From positions 23,023,501 to 23,087,500 of the forward strand of contig CM044306.1 in assembly GCA_024291935.2 (NCBI GenBank): a DNA stretch of 64,000 nt. The letters run 5' to 3'. The stretch comes from Okapia johnstoni. Its lineage: Eukaryota; Chordata; Mammalia; Artiodactyla; Giraffidae. This document shows, piece after piece, positions 43,125 to 55,100 of this stretch (position 1 is its first letter; each line of letters opens with the position of its first letter). A model generated the notes under the pieces. That model was not told the DNA's origin. It saw only the letters and a list, made by a program, of their open reading frames with translations, and made no database searches. The translations under genes were made by a program, and so were the position numbers.

Positions 43125-46100
43125 GTGGGTCCTGACCGCTGCCGGCGGGGTCTTCCCGGCTCTCAAGGGTCGGGAAGACGGGCAGAGGCCGCAGGGAGAG
43201 GGAGCCGGGACTGGGGGTTCCCCCCTGGGGCCGGACTTGGCGCCGGGGCCCGGCTCCGGTAGGGGCGGGGAGGGAGGATTCCCGCCCGGAGGAGGAGCGG
43301 GGCTGGCCAGCCAGGCGGAGGCACCCGGAAGGGGGCGTTCGACTCCCCGCCCCCTCGGAGCCTGCTAGGCGGGAGGGAGGCGCTTCCGGGGGCTGGCGAG
43401 AGGAGCGGGCACCCAGGGCAAGCCTGGCACCCCGTCTGCCTGGTCGCCGACCCACCTGAGCGTTTCTCGGCCCGGGTCTGCCTGGGTCGGCTCCCTGTGC
43501 GCTTGTCCTGTGTTCCAGGACCCTCTTGCATTCTGACTCTAGGTGCCCACCAGTGATTCAGTGTTCTCCCGACTGCAGAGAGGGGCGGGGGAATACTTGA
43601 AATTCCGACGGCGCCAACACATGGGCACTGATGGGTGTGGAAGCCAACCTAGTTCTCTGGGTAGACAGTCGAGAGATGGTGTCAGGACACGAAGGCGCTC
43701 CCTAAGTAGATGACCTCTCGCCTTAGACTGAGGAGTGGGCAGAAACCTTTTAACATTTTCACTTGCATCTTTGAGCTTCCAGCTAGATATCTGCCAACGC
43801 TTAGCAGAATTGTGAGACGTTTAAGAACTTGTGGACAGAGCTCCCAGCCTGTTGCCTGACATCCCGTGGGGGTGGGGAGGGTGGAACTGCCGAATCCCAA
43901 AGGCCGGGAGCAAACCTAATGAATGACAGAAGTAAAACAAAATGGATATTTACTTTCTTCCTCCACCCCACCTCCATTCCCATTGCTAGCTTATGATTCT
44001 CAGCCTCCTACCCATGCTTCTTGGCTTATGTTCCGGGTGGCTTTCTAATTTTAGATGAAAAGGAATTGTGTCTTCTCCTCTGGGCAATTGAGAAACCTGT
44101 CCTCACGTCATTCCTTGGTTTTGATTCCAAGATACTGTCATTTTTAATTGTTGCTTAATTAACTTGATCCAGGGGGACTCAGTCTGGCTTTTCTCAGTGC
44201 ATATTGTCCCGAAGTTTGTTTCTTCTTCTGAGGCTACTTCTTGCTCATTTATTTGTTGCTTTCTTAAAGAAAGGGAGGGAGGAGCTGGTGAATCTTCTTT
44301 AAACAGTGAATTGACCCATGGTCACCCATTACACGAGTTTCATTGCAGATAGAAGAGGGATGACTGTTGGGCAGTACACTGGCATGCACTAAACTTCCAT
44401 GCTGTACCTCAGAAGGCATTAAGTATGATAGTGGAGGACTAAGTGTTGAGTTGGTATTTTGGATAAGATTTTTCAGGCTAGAACATTCAGGGTGTTGGCC
44501 AGCTCACAGAGAAGCTTTGAAGGGAATGATGGTTAGTAGAATCCACACCATAGGAGTAATTTAGATTTGATAGCATAAAGAAACCTGTTGTCTGCAATAA
44601 TGAATATAACGGCAGTGTCTTGGTTTGTTTTAAATTCTTGTGTGCGATGAAGGGGGTGAATCTGTCAGACAACCTATCAATTGGGCTGATGATGTCAGTG
44701 TTCCAGTGGCTTCTAACGGGCATTAATACCTGTTGGAAATGGATTCTCATTGGCTGGGGCAATTGGTAACTTTTCTAATTCTGATTCTTCCACTAGGTTG
44801 TACAGAGGCTTAACCTCTTTGTTTAAAAACAGCAACAATGAGGAAAAAAAAAAAAGCTTGTCTGACATAATTATGAACCCCCCGGGCTAGGCCTGTAAAG
44901 ACATGGTCTCTTTGTCAAGGAGACCCAAGTAGTTAGTTCATCATCGGAGTGTCACTTCATAGCTCTGCAGGGAGAACTGATGCCAGGAGGAAGAGTTTGG
45001 CCTCACTATTTGGCTTCTTATAGACCGATAGGCTCTTTTCTCTCAGATTCTATTAAGTTTGGGCCTCCGCAGGCCTGTCAGAGGAGAGAAGCAGCATTAA
45101 GAAGATTCTGGCAAATGTCTGGGTAAAGGAGCCTCCTGGCATAACAGCAGAGAGGACAATTCATTTTGATATCTTTGGCCTTGAAATTGCTAGTTCTTCT
45201 GTTGGTGAATAGTAGCCTTTTGGAGAAGTTGTACAGTCTCTTGTAGCCTAAACAGTTGCTTTCGCTATAGGTATGTGATCATTCACAAGCTTGCTTTACG
45301 CAAGGATTGCCCAACCAAGGCCTTTTTGAAAACGTTTAAGCTTGTTGCAGCTAACCAGTAGACCCTAGTGTTGGCTTGGGTTTAGCAATCTTACAGACCT
45401 TGCTCACCCCCATTTCTATGATGAAATGTAACATATTCTTCTAAGATGTAATGTTACCTCTTTTGTTCTCTGTCAACACACAAATTGGAAGCTTTATGTC
45501 CAGATATTGAAAAATTTAGGAATTATTTTGCAGGAGATAGACAATGGCACAGAATGAAAGGTTCAGAGAAGAACTGCTTTAAAGGGTACAGAGTATCAGA
45601 AAACGTAGAGATGTGAATACTTCTGAGTTTAAATGATTACACTGTCCAATCTGAAACTTTGTGAGCTGCAGACTTACAGCAAAACCTATTTGGAGGCGCT
45701 CTAGTATTTTCTTATTAGTGTATTGGGTGTTATATCTGGAGTTTCCCTTTGCGCAGCTTAACTGGATTTGTGAATGTCTTCCCAGCAAGTTTTAAACCAG
45801 CTGGGCTGGAAGCCAAGATGGGCTGAGAAGTGGACATCGTTATGGAATGTATTTGTTGATGCTTTTTTGTTTTTGCTTTGCTTCTGTTTTGAATCCACAT
45901 GCATCTCCTCGAGTGACTTCCTTCTATTGAAGGAAGGGAAAAGAACTTTTTCTTTATTCCTTTCTATACGGAGTCAGCACTTAGATCTTTGTATTTCTGA
46001 AACATAGTTCAAAGTCACTTTTCTCTGTTAAGAACTACTTCCTCGGTTATCAGATCTTTTCTTGGCTAGCAGCATTCTCTTGGAGACCTCAGGATGGGGA

Positions 46101-49100
46101 GGTCTCACTTTGCTGTCTGTCAGTTATCTGTTGAAGCTGGGTGGAAAGATGAATGAAGAAGGTGAAAACATGGGGCAGTACTAATTCAAGGGCGCTATCT
46201 GTTTGAGTAGGAAAGAGGTTAGAGATTGCCCTTGTGGAGATGCCCCCACTGGTAGATTTGTTCCAGCTGACAGGATTCCGAAATGGAAAACGGGTTTTTG
46301 TATTGCCTCACTCAAGGTGAGAAGAAAGCCCATAAGCAAGCTGAGTCAGCTCTGGCAGCTTGGGGACAACTGCCACTTCCACTGCTCATCTAGCTTACAC
46401 TCTTCCTGGATGTTCTGAGGCCCCCACTGGCCTGGGGGTTGCTTCTCATCAGCTTGGCCTTCAGGCTGGCGTGCTCTTGGGAGAGGAGTGCCGCTCAGGA
46501 GCAGAGGAGTACAAAGAACAAAGTGCTCAGTTTTGCTGCTCCTCAGTTTACCCTCTGTGAGCAACTCCAGGCAACGTTGAGATGTCAGAGCTGTTTGCCA
46601 CAGGAAGAAGGTGTTTGCAGACCCAACTGAATGCTCCCTTTGCCCGTCTCATTTCCCTGAGCTACAGTTTGTTTCAGCATCAGCACTGCATGCTGTCTCT
46701 AGCCAGAAGCCCCACCTCACTGGATGCATCTGTCCCCAAGCCATGATTGAGGCTGTTAGGTGGTCTCTTCATCTCAGCCACGCAGTGAAAACGGCTCAGG
46801 AAGGAGTAGGCACTGGCCTGCACACTCCCACATGTCCTCTTTCTGGAGCTTGCTCTGTGGGGTGTTTGTTATCTCTCCGAGGGGACTCGGTGGAACCACA
46901 AAGCTGCCTTTCAGAGGGTGTAAATAGGGAGGAAGAGATGACAGGCAGGGCTGTGTGACTGGATGTGGAGTATTTCTGCCCCCAGCTAGTGGCTAACTGG
47001 AAGTCTTCTCAGACTAGCCTCAGAACAGACCAAAACACTTCCCAGCCATCAGAAGAATAAATGGTGAGTCTCTCGTCCCAGGGGAAATGAAGTCACCACT
47101 TATTTTAACCAGTCGTATTCCAGATGAATGTGCCGAGTGACTCTCAAATGTGTCAAAGCAGAGAAAGCATGCCCATAAAGATATTCTTTAGAGGGGAAAA
47201 AGTGTGTCTTGGTTTCTTCTTTCCTGTTTTTGGCAGAGTTCTGAGGCCCAGTATTTTTGTACCATTTCCTAGGACTGTTTCTCACCATCCCCTGCTGGCT
47301 GTCCCATGTCCCCACTCACTTCTCTAGGGTCCCTTCCAGTCCCTGATAGGATGCAAACTAGCAAATGATACGGTCACGTTTTCAGGAGATAGTCGCAGGG
47401 TGGAGACAGATAAGAGGTATTCAGACAGCAGGGACCCACATCGGCTTAACTCACTTGGGAAAGAATTTCTCCCCAGTACCTGTTCATTGAAAGAGGCACT
47501 GAGATGCTGCACCTGGTGTGTGGTGATAAGGTGTGTATCTGAGGTTTCTGTCCAGAAGAAAGACTCGACTGTGCTAGTCCACACACAGACTCTTGTCCCC
47601 ATGTGAGGTGACCGGCAGGGTTGAGTTCCTTCTGGGATTGGATCGGCTGAGCTGACCTGGTGAGTGAATGCCAGCGCCTAGTGCCAGGATATGCAGATCT
47701 CCTTTGGTTCTTAAATTTTACTCACACTCTCCTGCTCCCCACCCTCCAGGATTCATTCATTCATCCACTCAACAAATATGTATATGAAACATCTACTGTG
47801 TGCCAATAGGTAAGGAAGGTACGTCTGGTGGAAGACATTAAGTCACTAGTAGATATCAGACAGTAAGAAGTACTAAGGGGAAAACTGAATAGAAGACAGG
47901 AGAACATGAGGGGTATGGTTTACATAGGGTTGTCAGAGAAGGGAGTTTGAGAAAACCCTGAAGGAGGGAGAGGAAGGATTGAGCCAGGCTTAATCTGGGG
48001 AGTCCATGGGGTCGTAAAGAGCCAGACATGACCTAGCGACTAAACAACAACAACAACCTGGGGAGGGGAGACGGAGTGGGGGTGAGAACTCAAGCAGAGA
48101 GAACAGTGAGTACAAAGGGCCTGAAGAGGGGCCTTAGCTGGCATGTACTGCAATAGCAGGGAGGCCAGCGTGGCCTAAGCGGTGAGTGAGGGAGAGTGAC
48201 GGCTAAGTCAGAGAGGTCACATGGACCCCTTATGTGTTCTGGTGTGGACTTTGACTCTTAATTTGACTGGGAGATAGGATGTATTAGGGACTCTGAGCAG
48301 AGGAGTAACAGGATTGCATTTAAGTTTGATGGATCTCTGGATGCTGGTTGAGAATAAAACCAGCAGGGACAAAGTCAGAAGCCCAGCTAAGAGACTTTCA
48401 CAGTTATCCAAGCGAGAGATGATGGGGACCTGAGCCTGGGTGATAAAAAGAAGTGGTTGTGAAAGCATTCAGATTCTGTATATATTTTGAAGATAGAGCT
48501 CACGTGTTTCTTGACAAGTATAGAGTGGGCTTCCCTAGTGACTAAGACAGTAAAGAATCTGCCTGCAATGCGGAGACCCGGGTTCAGTCTCTGGGTCCGG
48601 AAGATCCCCTGGAGAAGGGAATGGCTACCCATTCCAGTATTCTTGCCTGGAAAATTCCATGGACAGAGGAGCCTGGCAGGCTACAGTCCATGGGGACGCA
48701 AAGAGTCCAACAGGACTGAGCAACTAACACAGTGGAGAAAAGAAAGATCGAGATGACTCCCAAGGTTTTAGGACTGAATAGCTGAAAAGGTGGAGTTCCA
48801 TTCACTGCCCTGGGGAAGTTTGAAGGAGGCACAGAATTAGGGAGATAACAGGAGCCCTTTTGGGGGCTAGGGCTGGTTTGAGTTGCTTACCAGTACATCC
48901 AAGTGGAGATAACAGTAGGCAGTCAAGATATGCAAGTCTAAAGATGTTTAGGAGTCATCATGACTGTGGTGGTTTAATCACTAAATTGTGTCTGACTTTT
49001 GCAGTCCCATGGACTGTAGCCCATCAGATTCCTCTGTCCATGGGATTTTCCAGGCAGGAATACTGGAGTGGGTTGCCATATTCTTCTCCAGGGCATCTTG

Positions 49101-52100
49101 CCGACTCAATGATCAAACCTGTGTCTCCTGCGTTCCAGATAGATTCTTTAGCACTGAGCCACCACGGAAGCCCGGACTAGGTCTGTATGAACCTATATAT
49201 ATTATTGGTTTCTAAAGCTACGAGACTAGATGAAATCCCCCAACATAACAGGTGTAGACAGAAGAAAAACAGGATCTAAGACTGAGCCCTGGAGCAGACT
49301 AAGCATTTAGAATTTGAGAGACAGACCCAGCAAAGGAGTCTTAGAAGCAGCAGCCAGAGGGGTAAAAGGCCACCTTGCAATCCAAGTGAAGATTCTATTT
49401 CAAGGAGGAAGAGGGGCCAACTGTTAGAGAACACAAGCCTAGATCTAAGAATTAACCATCCAACTTGGCGATGTGGAGTTCCCTGGCGGTGGGGGTGATT
49501 TTTGTGGTGTGGATGGGAGGGTGCATCCTGGCTGGAACAGGTTCAAGAAAGACTGGAAGGAGAGCAATGAGGGACAGCAAGTATGAGTGGCTCTTGCAAG
49601 GAGTTTTATTCGTTAAGGAGAGAAATAATGGATCTTGGCTGATAAAGGGAATCTTCCTGGTGAAATTGTGGACACACACCTGGGCTGAGGCTGAGGTCAA
49701 AGTTTGGGAGAAGACTAGAGGGCTTAATAAGTGGGTGGAGACAGGATCTGCAATCTTTACTTGCCTCTGGCATTAGCCACACCTGGAACTATTCTCTTTT
49801 CATGAAAATCAATGTTATGGATCTCTTTTAGAAGATTATTCTAATTGTTGGATTTTTGCTCAGAGTATTTTAGAGTCTTTCCTGATCCTTTGTCTGTCTC
49901 AGTCCATTGTCAGCTCCCTTTGAGGTCCAGTTTATTAGTTTCCTAAAACCAGCTATGGTTTAGTCTTTCCCTTACCAGCTCTGAATTCTTCCAGGCTAGG
50001 CAACTGGAAAAGACTGGGCTTAGGAACTGTTTTGCTGGCTTCAGGCCCAGCTGAGCTGACCAAAATAGCCAACAGAAGAACTGTTTGCACAGAGTGAAAT
50101 TCCTCTAGGGGAAATGCCATAGCAGACAGCCAAGAAAGCCATAGTTAGGGTGGTAAGACCCCACGACACAATAAAAACCAAGTACCCCCAAGGCCTGGCT
50201 GTGGAGTTTGAGCCAAGTTCTTTCTCAGTTGTGGTGTTTCTTTGTTTCCCTTCTCTCTCATCCCCTGGCTCAAGAGTAGTATTCTCAAGTGAAAGACTAG
50301 CGAAACAATCCCCAGTCTGATGACCAGGGCCCCAGGGTCCCGTCTGAAGCCTCTTCCTGTTATGTGGTGCTCCCTCAGTCAGCCTATGGAAAGAGCTGTA
50401 GAACGAGCTGCACTCCCTGCCCTGTTGTTGGGGGAAAGTTCTGTGAAGGGTGCTATGGTGCATATATACACTGGCACAGAGCAGTGGCCCTTGCCTCACT
50501 CTTGGGGAACACTTGCCCCAGACATCAGGCAAGTTACAGATGAGCACTGAAGAAGGAATGGAGTTGGCCAGACAAATGGGAGAGAGTGTGCTTAGGCTCC
50601 AAGTGAGAAGATGTGTTGTAGTTCCTGAAATGGAAAAATCTGAAATGTTTGTGCGGAGAGAGTTGAAAGCGCAAGAGATAAAGTAGGAGAGGTGGGGGGG
50701 GGGGTCAGGGAGGGGCAGCTTGTTTTGGCCTAAGCTATTGAAGGATTTAATCTGGGGGAGTAGTTGAGTGAATTTACGTTTTAAAAGATTCTTCAGACAA
50801 GATTGTGGAGGCTGGATTAGAGGTGGCTAGGCCAGAGGCTAGGGAGCCATCTTGAAGGCTTTGGGTTATATTTTGGGCTGAGCTGAAGGGTTAACTCTAG
50901 CATAAGGCAGAAGGAGAGAGGTTCATATTTAGGAGGCAGACCCAGGAGGACTTGATGATTGGGTGGTGATGAGGATGGAGCTCATTTCTTTGCGATTGGA
51001 AGTACCAGAAGAGGGGCTGATTTAACCAGAAATATTTATTATTCATTCAGCCTTCAGGCATTGGTGTCACTGTACTGTGTAATAGGCTTGATGTAGCGGC
51101 TCAGCAGTGAAAACAGACCTGAGCCCCCTGACTTCCGGGAGTGTGGAAGAGAGACATTAAGCCCATGATGATTTAATGCGTGGTGAGTTACCAGAGGTGT
51201 TAACCTCATCTCAAGGCTCCTGGAAGGCCTCTCCGAGGAAATGACATGCCATTTACATAGTGGGCTCTTGGGGGGAAAAAAAACAGCCTGAGACCTGAAG
51301 GGTGAGTCGTGTTAGCTAGTGAAGAGAGAAGAAAGAGTTCTGAGCAAGGACAGGGCAGAGATGAGACCAGGGAAGAGATGGAGGCTCTTCAGGGGTCTGG
51401 AAGGAGGCCTGTGGTGACTGGGGATGAGCAGGCTGGGGAGAGAATGGGCCCAGGTAAGAGCTTGACATTGGCAGTTTGGTGGCCAACCCAGGTGAAAAGC
51501 CCACAGAGGGCTGAAGGTACTGGTCCACCACTCAGAGAGGAGATGTGTAGGCCATTCATAGACCTGGGACTCATCAGCCTGGGGAAGGTACTTGAAGCCA
51601 TGTGAGTGGGCACAGTCACTCCTGGAATGGGTGTTGGGTGGGAAAGATGATAGTGAGGAACATCCGTATTGAAGGAGTGGCAAAAGGAGCCCCGCAAAGG
51701 GAAGAGGTGGCTGGAGAGGTAGGAGAAAATCTGTGGGGATTTCAAGAGGAGGGAATGGTCAAAGGGTCGGGGGTCCGTTGGATTTAACAATGAGGAGGGC
51801 CCTCGTGACCTGGCAAGGGCAGTATCAGCAGAGACCTGGGGTGAAAGTCCAAGTGAGCAGGTGGGAAAGGAGGGGGACAGCAGGGTGCTGGCAGCTTTTC
51901 CACTAAGTTTGGCCAAGGAGTGAGGAAGCTGCAGCTGGAGGGATGGAGATGGAGATGAACCATCGTATGTTCATCCAGATCTGGGACACTCACGGTTTTA
52001 AATTGGAATTAAGTTGGCTTCCAGTATAGGGAAAAGGAACATCAAGGGTGGACCTGTCGGGCACTGAACACCCCCCAACCCCTGCCCGGAAGCCTTGTGT

Positions 52101-55100
52101 GACAGCCTTGGAAATTTTCCTTGGAGCCTAAGAGAGCTGCAATTGCTGGTATAGCAAACCACCATAAAACTTCATGAGCCAGGGAACTGGTGGGAAAGTT
52201 TTAGCCAACCCAAATTAATGAAAGTCTGAATGATAGCACTCTGAAGGAAATGCAGCCTTTTCTTCCAAGAATATGCAACAGTGTCACTTACCAATGTTGC
52301 TAAAGTAGGTTTCAGTGAGCGGCTATAAACTGCTGTTTAAAGCAAATGGTGCGATTGAAACAGTGGCAGTGGTATGAAGCAGTTCCCTAACTGTGCCTTA
52401 AGAGTCCCTTTGCAGGCTTCATACACTATTTAGCCTAGCTTTGAAACAGTATGAAGGAAAAGTTAAGCACAATTTTTGTCCAGATTACACATTTTAAATA
52501 CAAGGTTCCAAACTAATGAGGTTCTAAAGTACCTTTGATCCTAGTCCTGCAGTTATGCATCTGTACCACTTCTTAACCACTGTTCATTTCCAAACACCAA
52601 CTGGAAATGTGTCTTTCCCCTTTCATGGGTAATCCCAGGATGTCATTCTGCAGTGTCAGGGAGATGAGTCTCCATTTTGGTTACCCAGGTCCACAGCCCG
52701 GGGTCCATAAAGCTCTGTGAGACTCTAGGAGAAAAACCACTGGTTTGAGATCTAGAGGAATATTTCAGGGGCCAGCCGGGGAGGAAAATGAAACCAACCA
52801 AGATGGTGCAGGGGGAACGCCCTCAGTCTGCGCTGGCGTCAGGACTGTGCTGTAACTTCCTAACTGAAAAACCACTCAGCCCAGCCAAATCTCTAGACAC
52901 TTTGAGTCCAGGGTGCTAATGACCACAGAAGGAGAGAGATGGGAAAGGGAGGTGAATAAGCACTGGGCCAGTTTTTATTTTGTTTGCACTCTGTCCTTTT
53001 CTGGTGTCCTCCTGTTTCATAACAGGGGATGTCAGAGGGAGAGTCATTCACCATTTTTAGCTAAGTGAACCTGAGCCCAGGGGAGCCTCCTGGAAGAGCC
53101 CCTGCCTGCCCTCCCCAGCCCTGCCAGCAACTAACTCATCCTGTGTTTTTATTGGCAACGAGGTTTGAGGATTATAAAAAAATTTAAATTCTCAGATCAG
53201 ATCATTTCATCCACCTTCCCACCCCACCAGAGGGACACACATCCCGCCTCTGGCTAGACTCCAGAGAAGGGAGAACATTACCTCAGGAGGCAACTGATCC
53301 CAGCATTTGAAAGTTCTCCCCTCTAGTAAACTGAAATTTCCACCCCACAGTCTCGGTTCTTCTCATTCAGTACATGTGTGGAGTAAATGTCCTGGTGGAT
53401 ACTGCTGCTCTGGTGTCCTGGTCACCACCACAGCTGCCCTCAAGCTCCACTTGAAAATCCGTCTTTCAAAACATCCCTCAGGACGGAACCTGACACCCCA
53501 GGCGGGGCCCAGTACAGAGCAGACGAGGACTATTATTTTCTTCTATGACTGAACTTTTGGAAATGCAGTCCAAGATAGCAGTAGCTTTTTTGGCAACCAC
53601 ATCTAGGTTCTGTTGCTTCCCATTTAACTTTGAGTCAAAACCACTGGGGCTTTTTCACATGAGAAACATGATTAAGCTCTGTCTTCCTGTCCTATATGTA
53701 TGTGATTTTTTTTTCTTCTTAACTCAAATGCAGTGTTTACTCAACTTCAGAGTTTAAACCACCATTTATTGATTACCCACTCTAGGCTCAATAGTTTTCA
53801 TTACTGACGCCTCCTAGAATCGTGTCAGGATGACATTACCTCCGTTTTACAGGTGGTGCACTGAGGCTGGGAGAGGAATGCCCCAGCCGTCCCATAGTCT
53901 GAATGAAGGCTCATTTTGGTCTGGAGCCTCATGCTCTTAAGCACTGCACGTACCGGTTTTTTTAAGTTCTCTTTGAACCCTAGTACAGACATCCATTGTG
54001 TTTACAATCCTCAGTTTTGTGACGTCCATAAAGTTACTTTGCCTTCTAGGTCTTTTTGTATGGTTTCCCTAACTTGGGTGGTGGAGAGACTGCTTTGAAG
54101 CCATGTTTCCAGCATGTAGGGCACAAAACCAATGTAGTGAGTCACAACTGGCATTTAAAAAAATGAAATAGAGTAGAAAAATATCAAAGCCCATCAGATG
54201 TAGCAAGGGCAAATTTTATTTCAGGAAATTCTTATTGCATGAGCACAGGACAGGGAAGTATGTGGGGGTGTATGTGCATATCCTGGGTCTTGATGTAAAT
54301 TGTTTTTATGATTGTGGTTCATGGTCTAAATAGTTTGAACACTGCTCTAAAGGGAAGATGTTTTTTCAGTCAACTTAGGTTGTTTTCACTGTAAGGCTGC
54401 AACCTTACTAAATTATGTATACACCTCAATCTGTTTATCAGTTCATAGATGTAGTTCCTATAAAATTAATTAAATAACTAAAGAAAAGCCAGTAAAATCA
54501 ACAGCATTATTTGGTGGGGGGAAAAGTTGACTGAACCTAAATTGCTGCTGTCAGTATACATTCAGCACAGATTTGACACCGTGGCTCCTTGAGTTCTGCA
54601 CACCCACCCTGCAGTGTCTAGTGTCCAGCGACGTGGCCCTCCCAGGCTTCTGAAGAGCCATTGTCCCTCCCTTTGCACAAATGTGCCATGAATTAAATGT
54701 ACAGAATTAAGTTGTCTTAAGCCCATATAATTAGAGTGTGCCACTTGGTACCAGTACAGTTGTACACACTCACAGAGGCCCAGAAATGTGCAAATCTTGG
54801 TTAAGCAGCAGTTACTCAGTCATTTGTAGTTACATGTTCTTTTTTGGCTGCCTCACGAGGCAATGCGTGATCCTAGCCCTGACTAGGGGTCAGACTCAGG
54901 CCTTCTGCAGTGGGAGTGCGAAATCTTAACCACTGGACCACCAGGGAAGTCCCAGTATATGTTCATTTTTAAAAACTGATCATCGCAGTGAAAACACAAG
55001 AATAAAACATTCTGCTAGAGAAAGCATGAGCCTCCGAGGGGAACCCTGCCGACCCGGTCGGGAGACCCACCTCTATCTAGCAGGAGACCCTGGTTGACCT

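Larger units (their letters stand above)
42650..43500 (+). promoter_or_regulatory. SP2 CpG-island promoter
   Basis: CpG density rises from about 42650 and is highest at 43000-43500, covering the first exon and the start of intron 1. There is no TATA box. Several ATTGG (inverted CCAAT) boxes and GC-rich boxes precede the start codon at 43118. The start site is probably within about 100 bp upstream of the ATG, but cannot be fixed by eye. Typical of a housekeeping promoter, consistent with the broad expression known for SP2. Confidence 0.85.
48235..49480 (+). repeat. Ancient interspersed repeat, interrupted by two SINEs
   Basis: Segments such as 'GAGCAGAGGAGTAACAGGAT', 'GTTATCCAAGCGAGAGATGA', 'GATGACTCCCAAGGTTTTAG', 'ACATCCAAGTGGAGATAACA' and 'AGACTGAGCCCTGGAGCAGA' keep the order of a common old mammalian repeat (probably a LINE 3' region; family not assigned). 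Bov-tA insertions at 48529 and 48968 split it. Confidence 0.6.
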
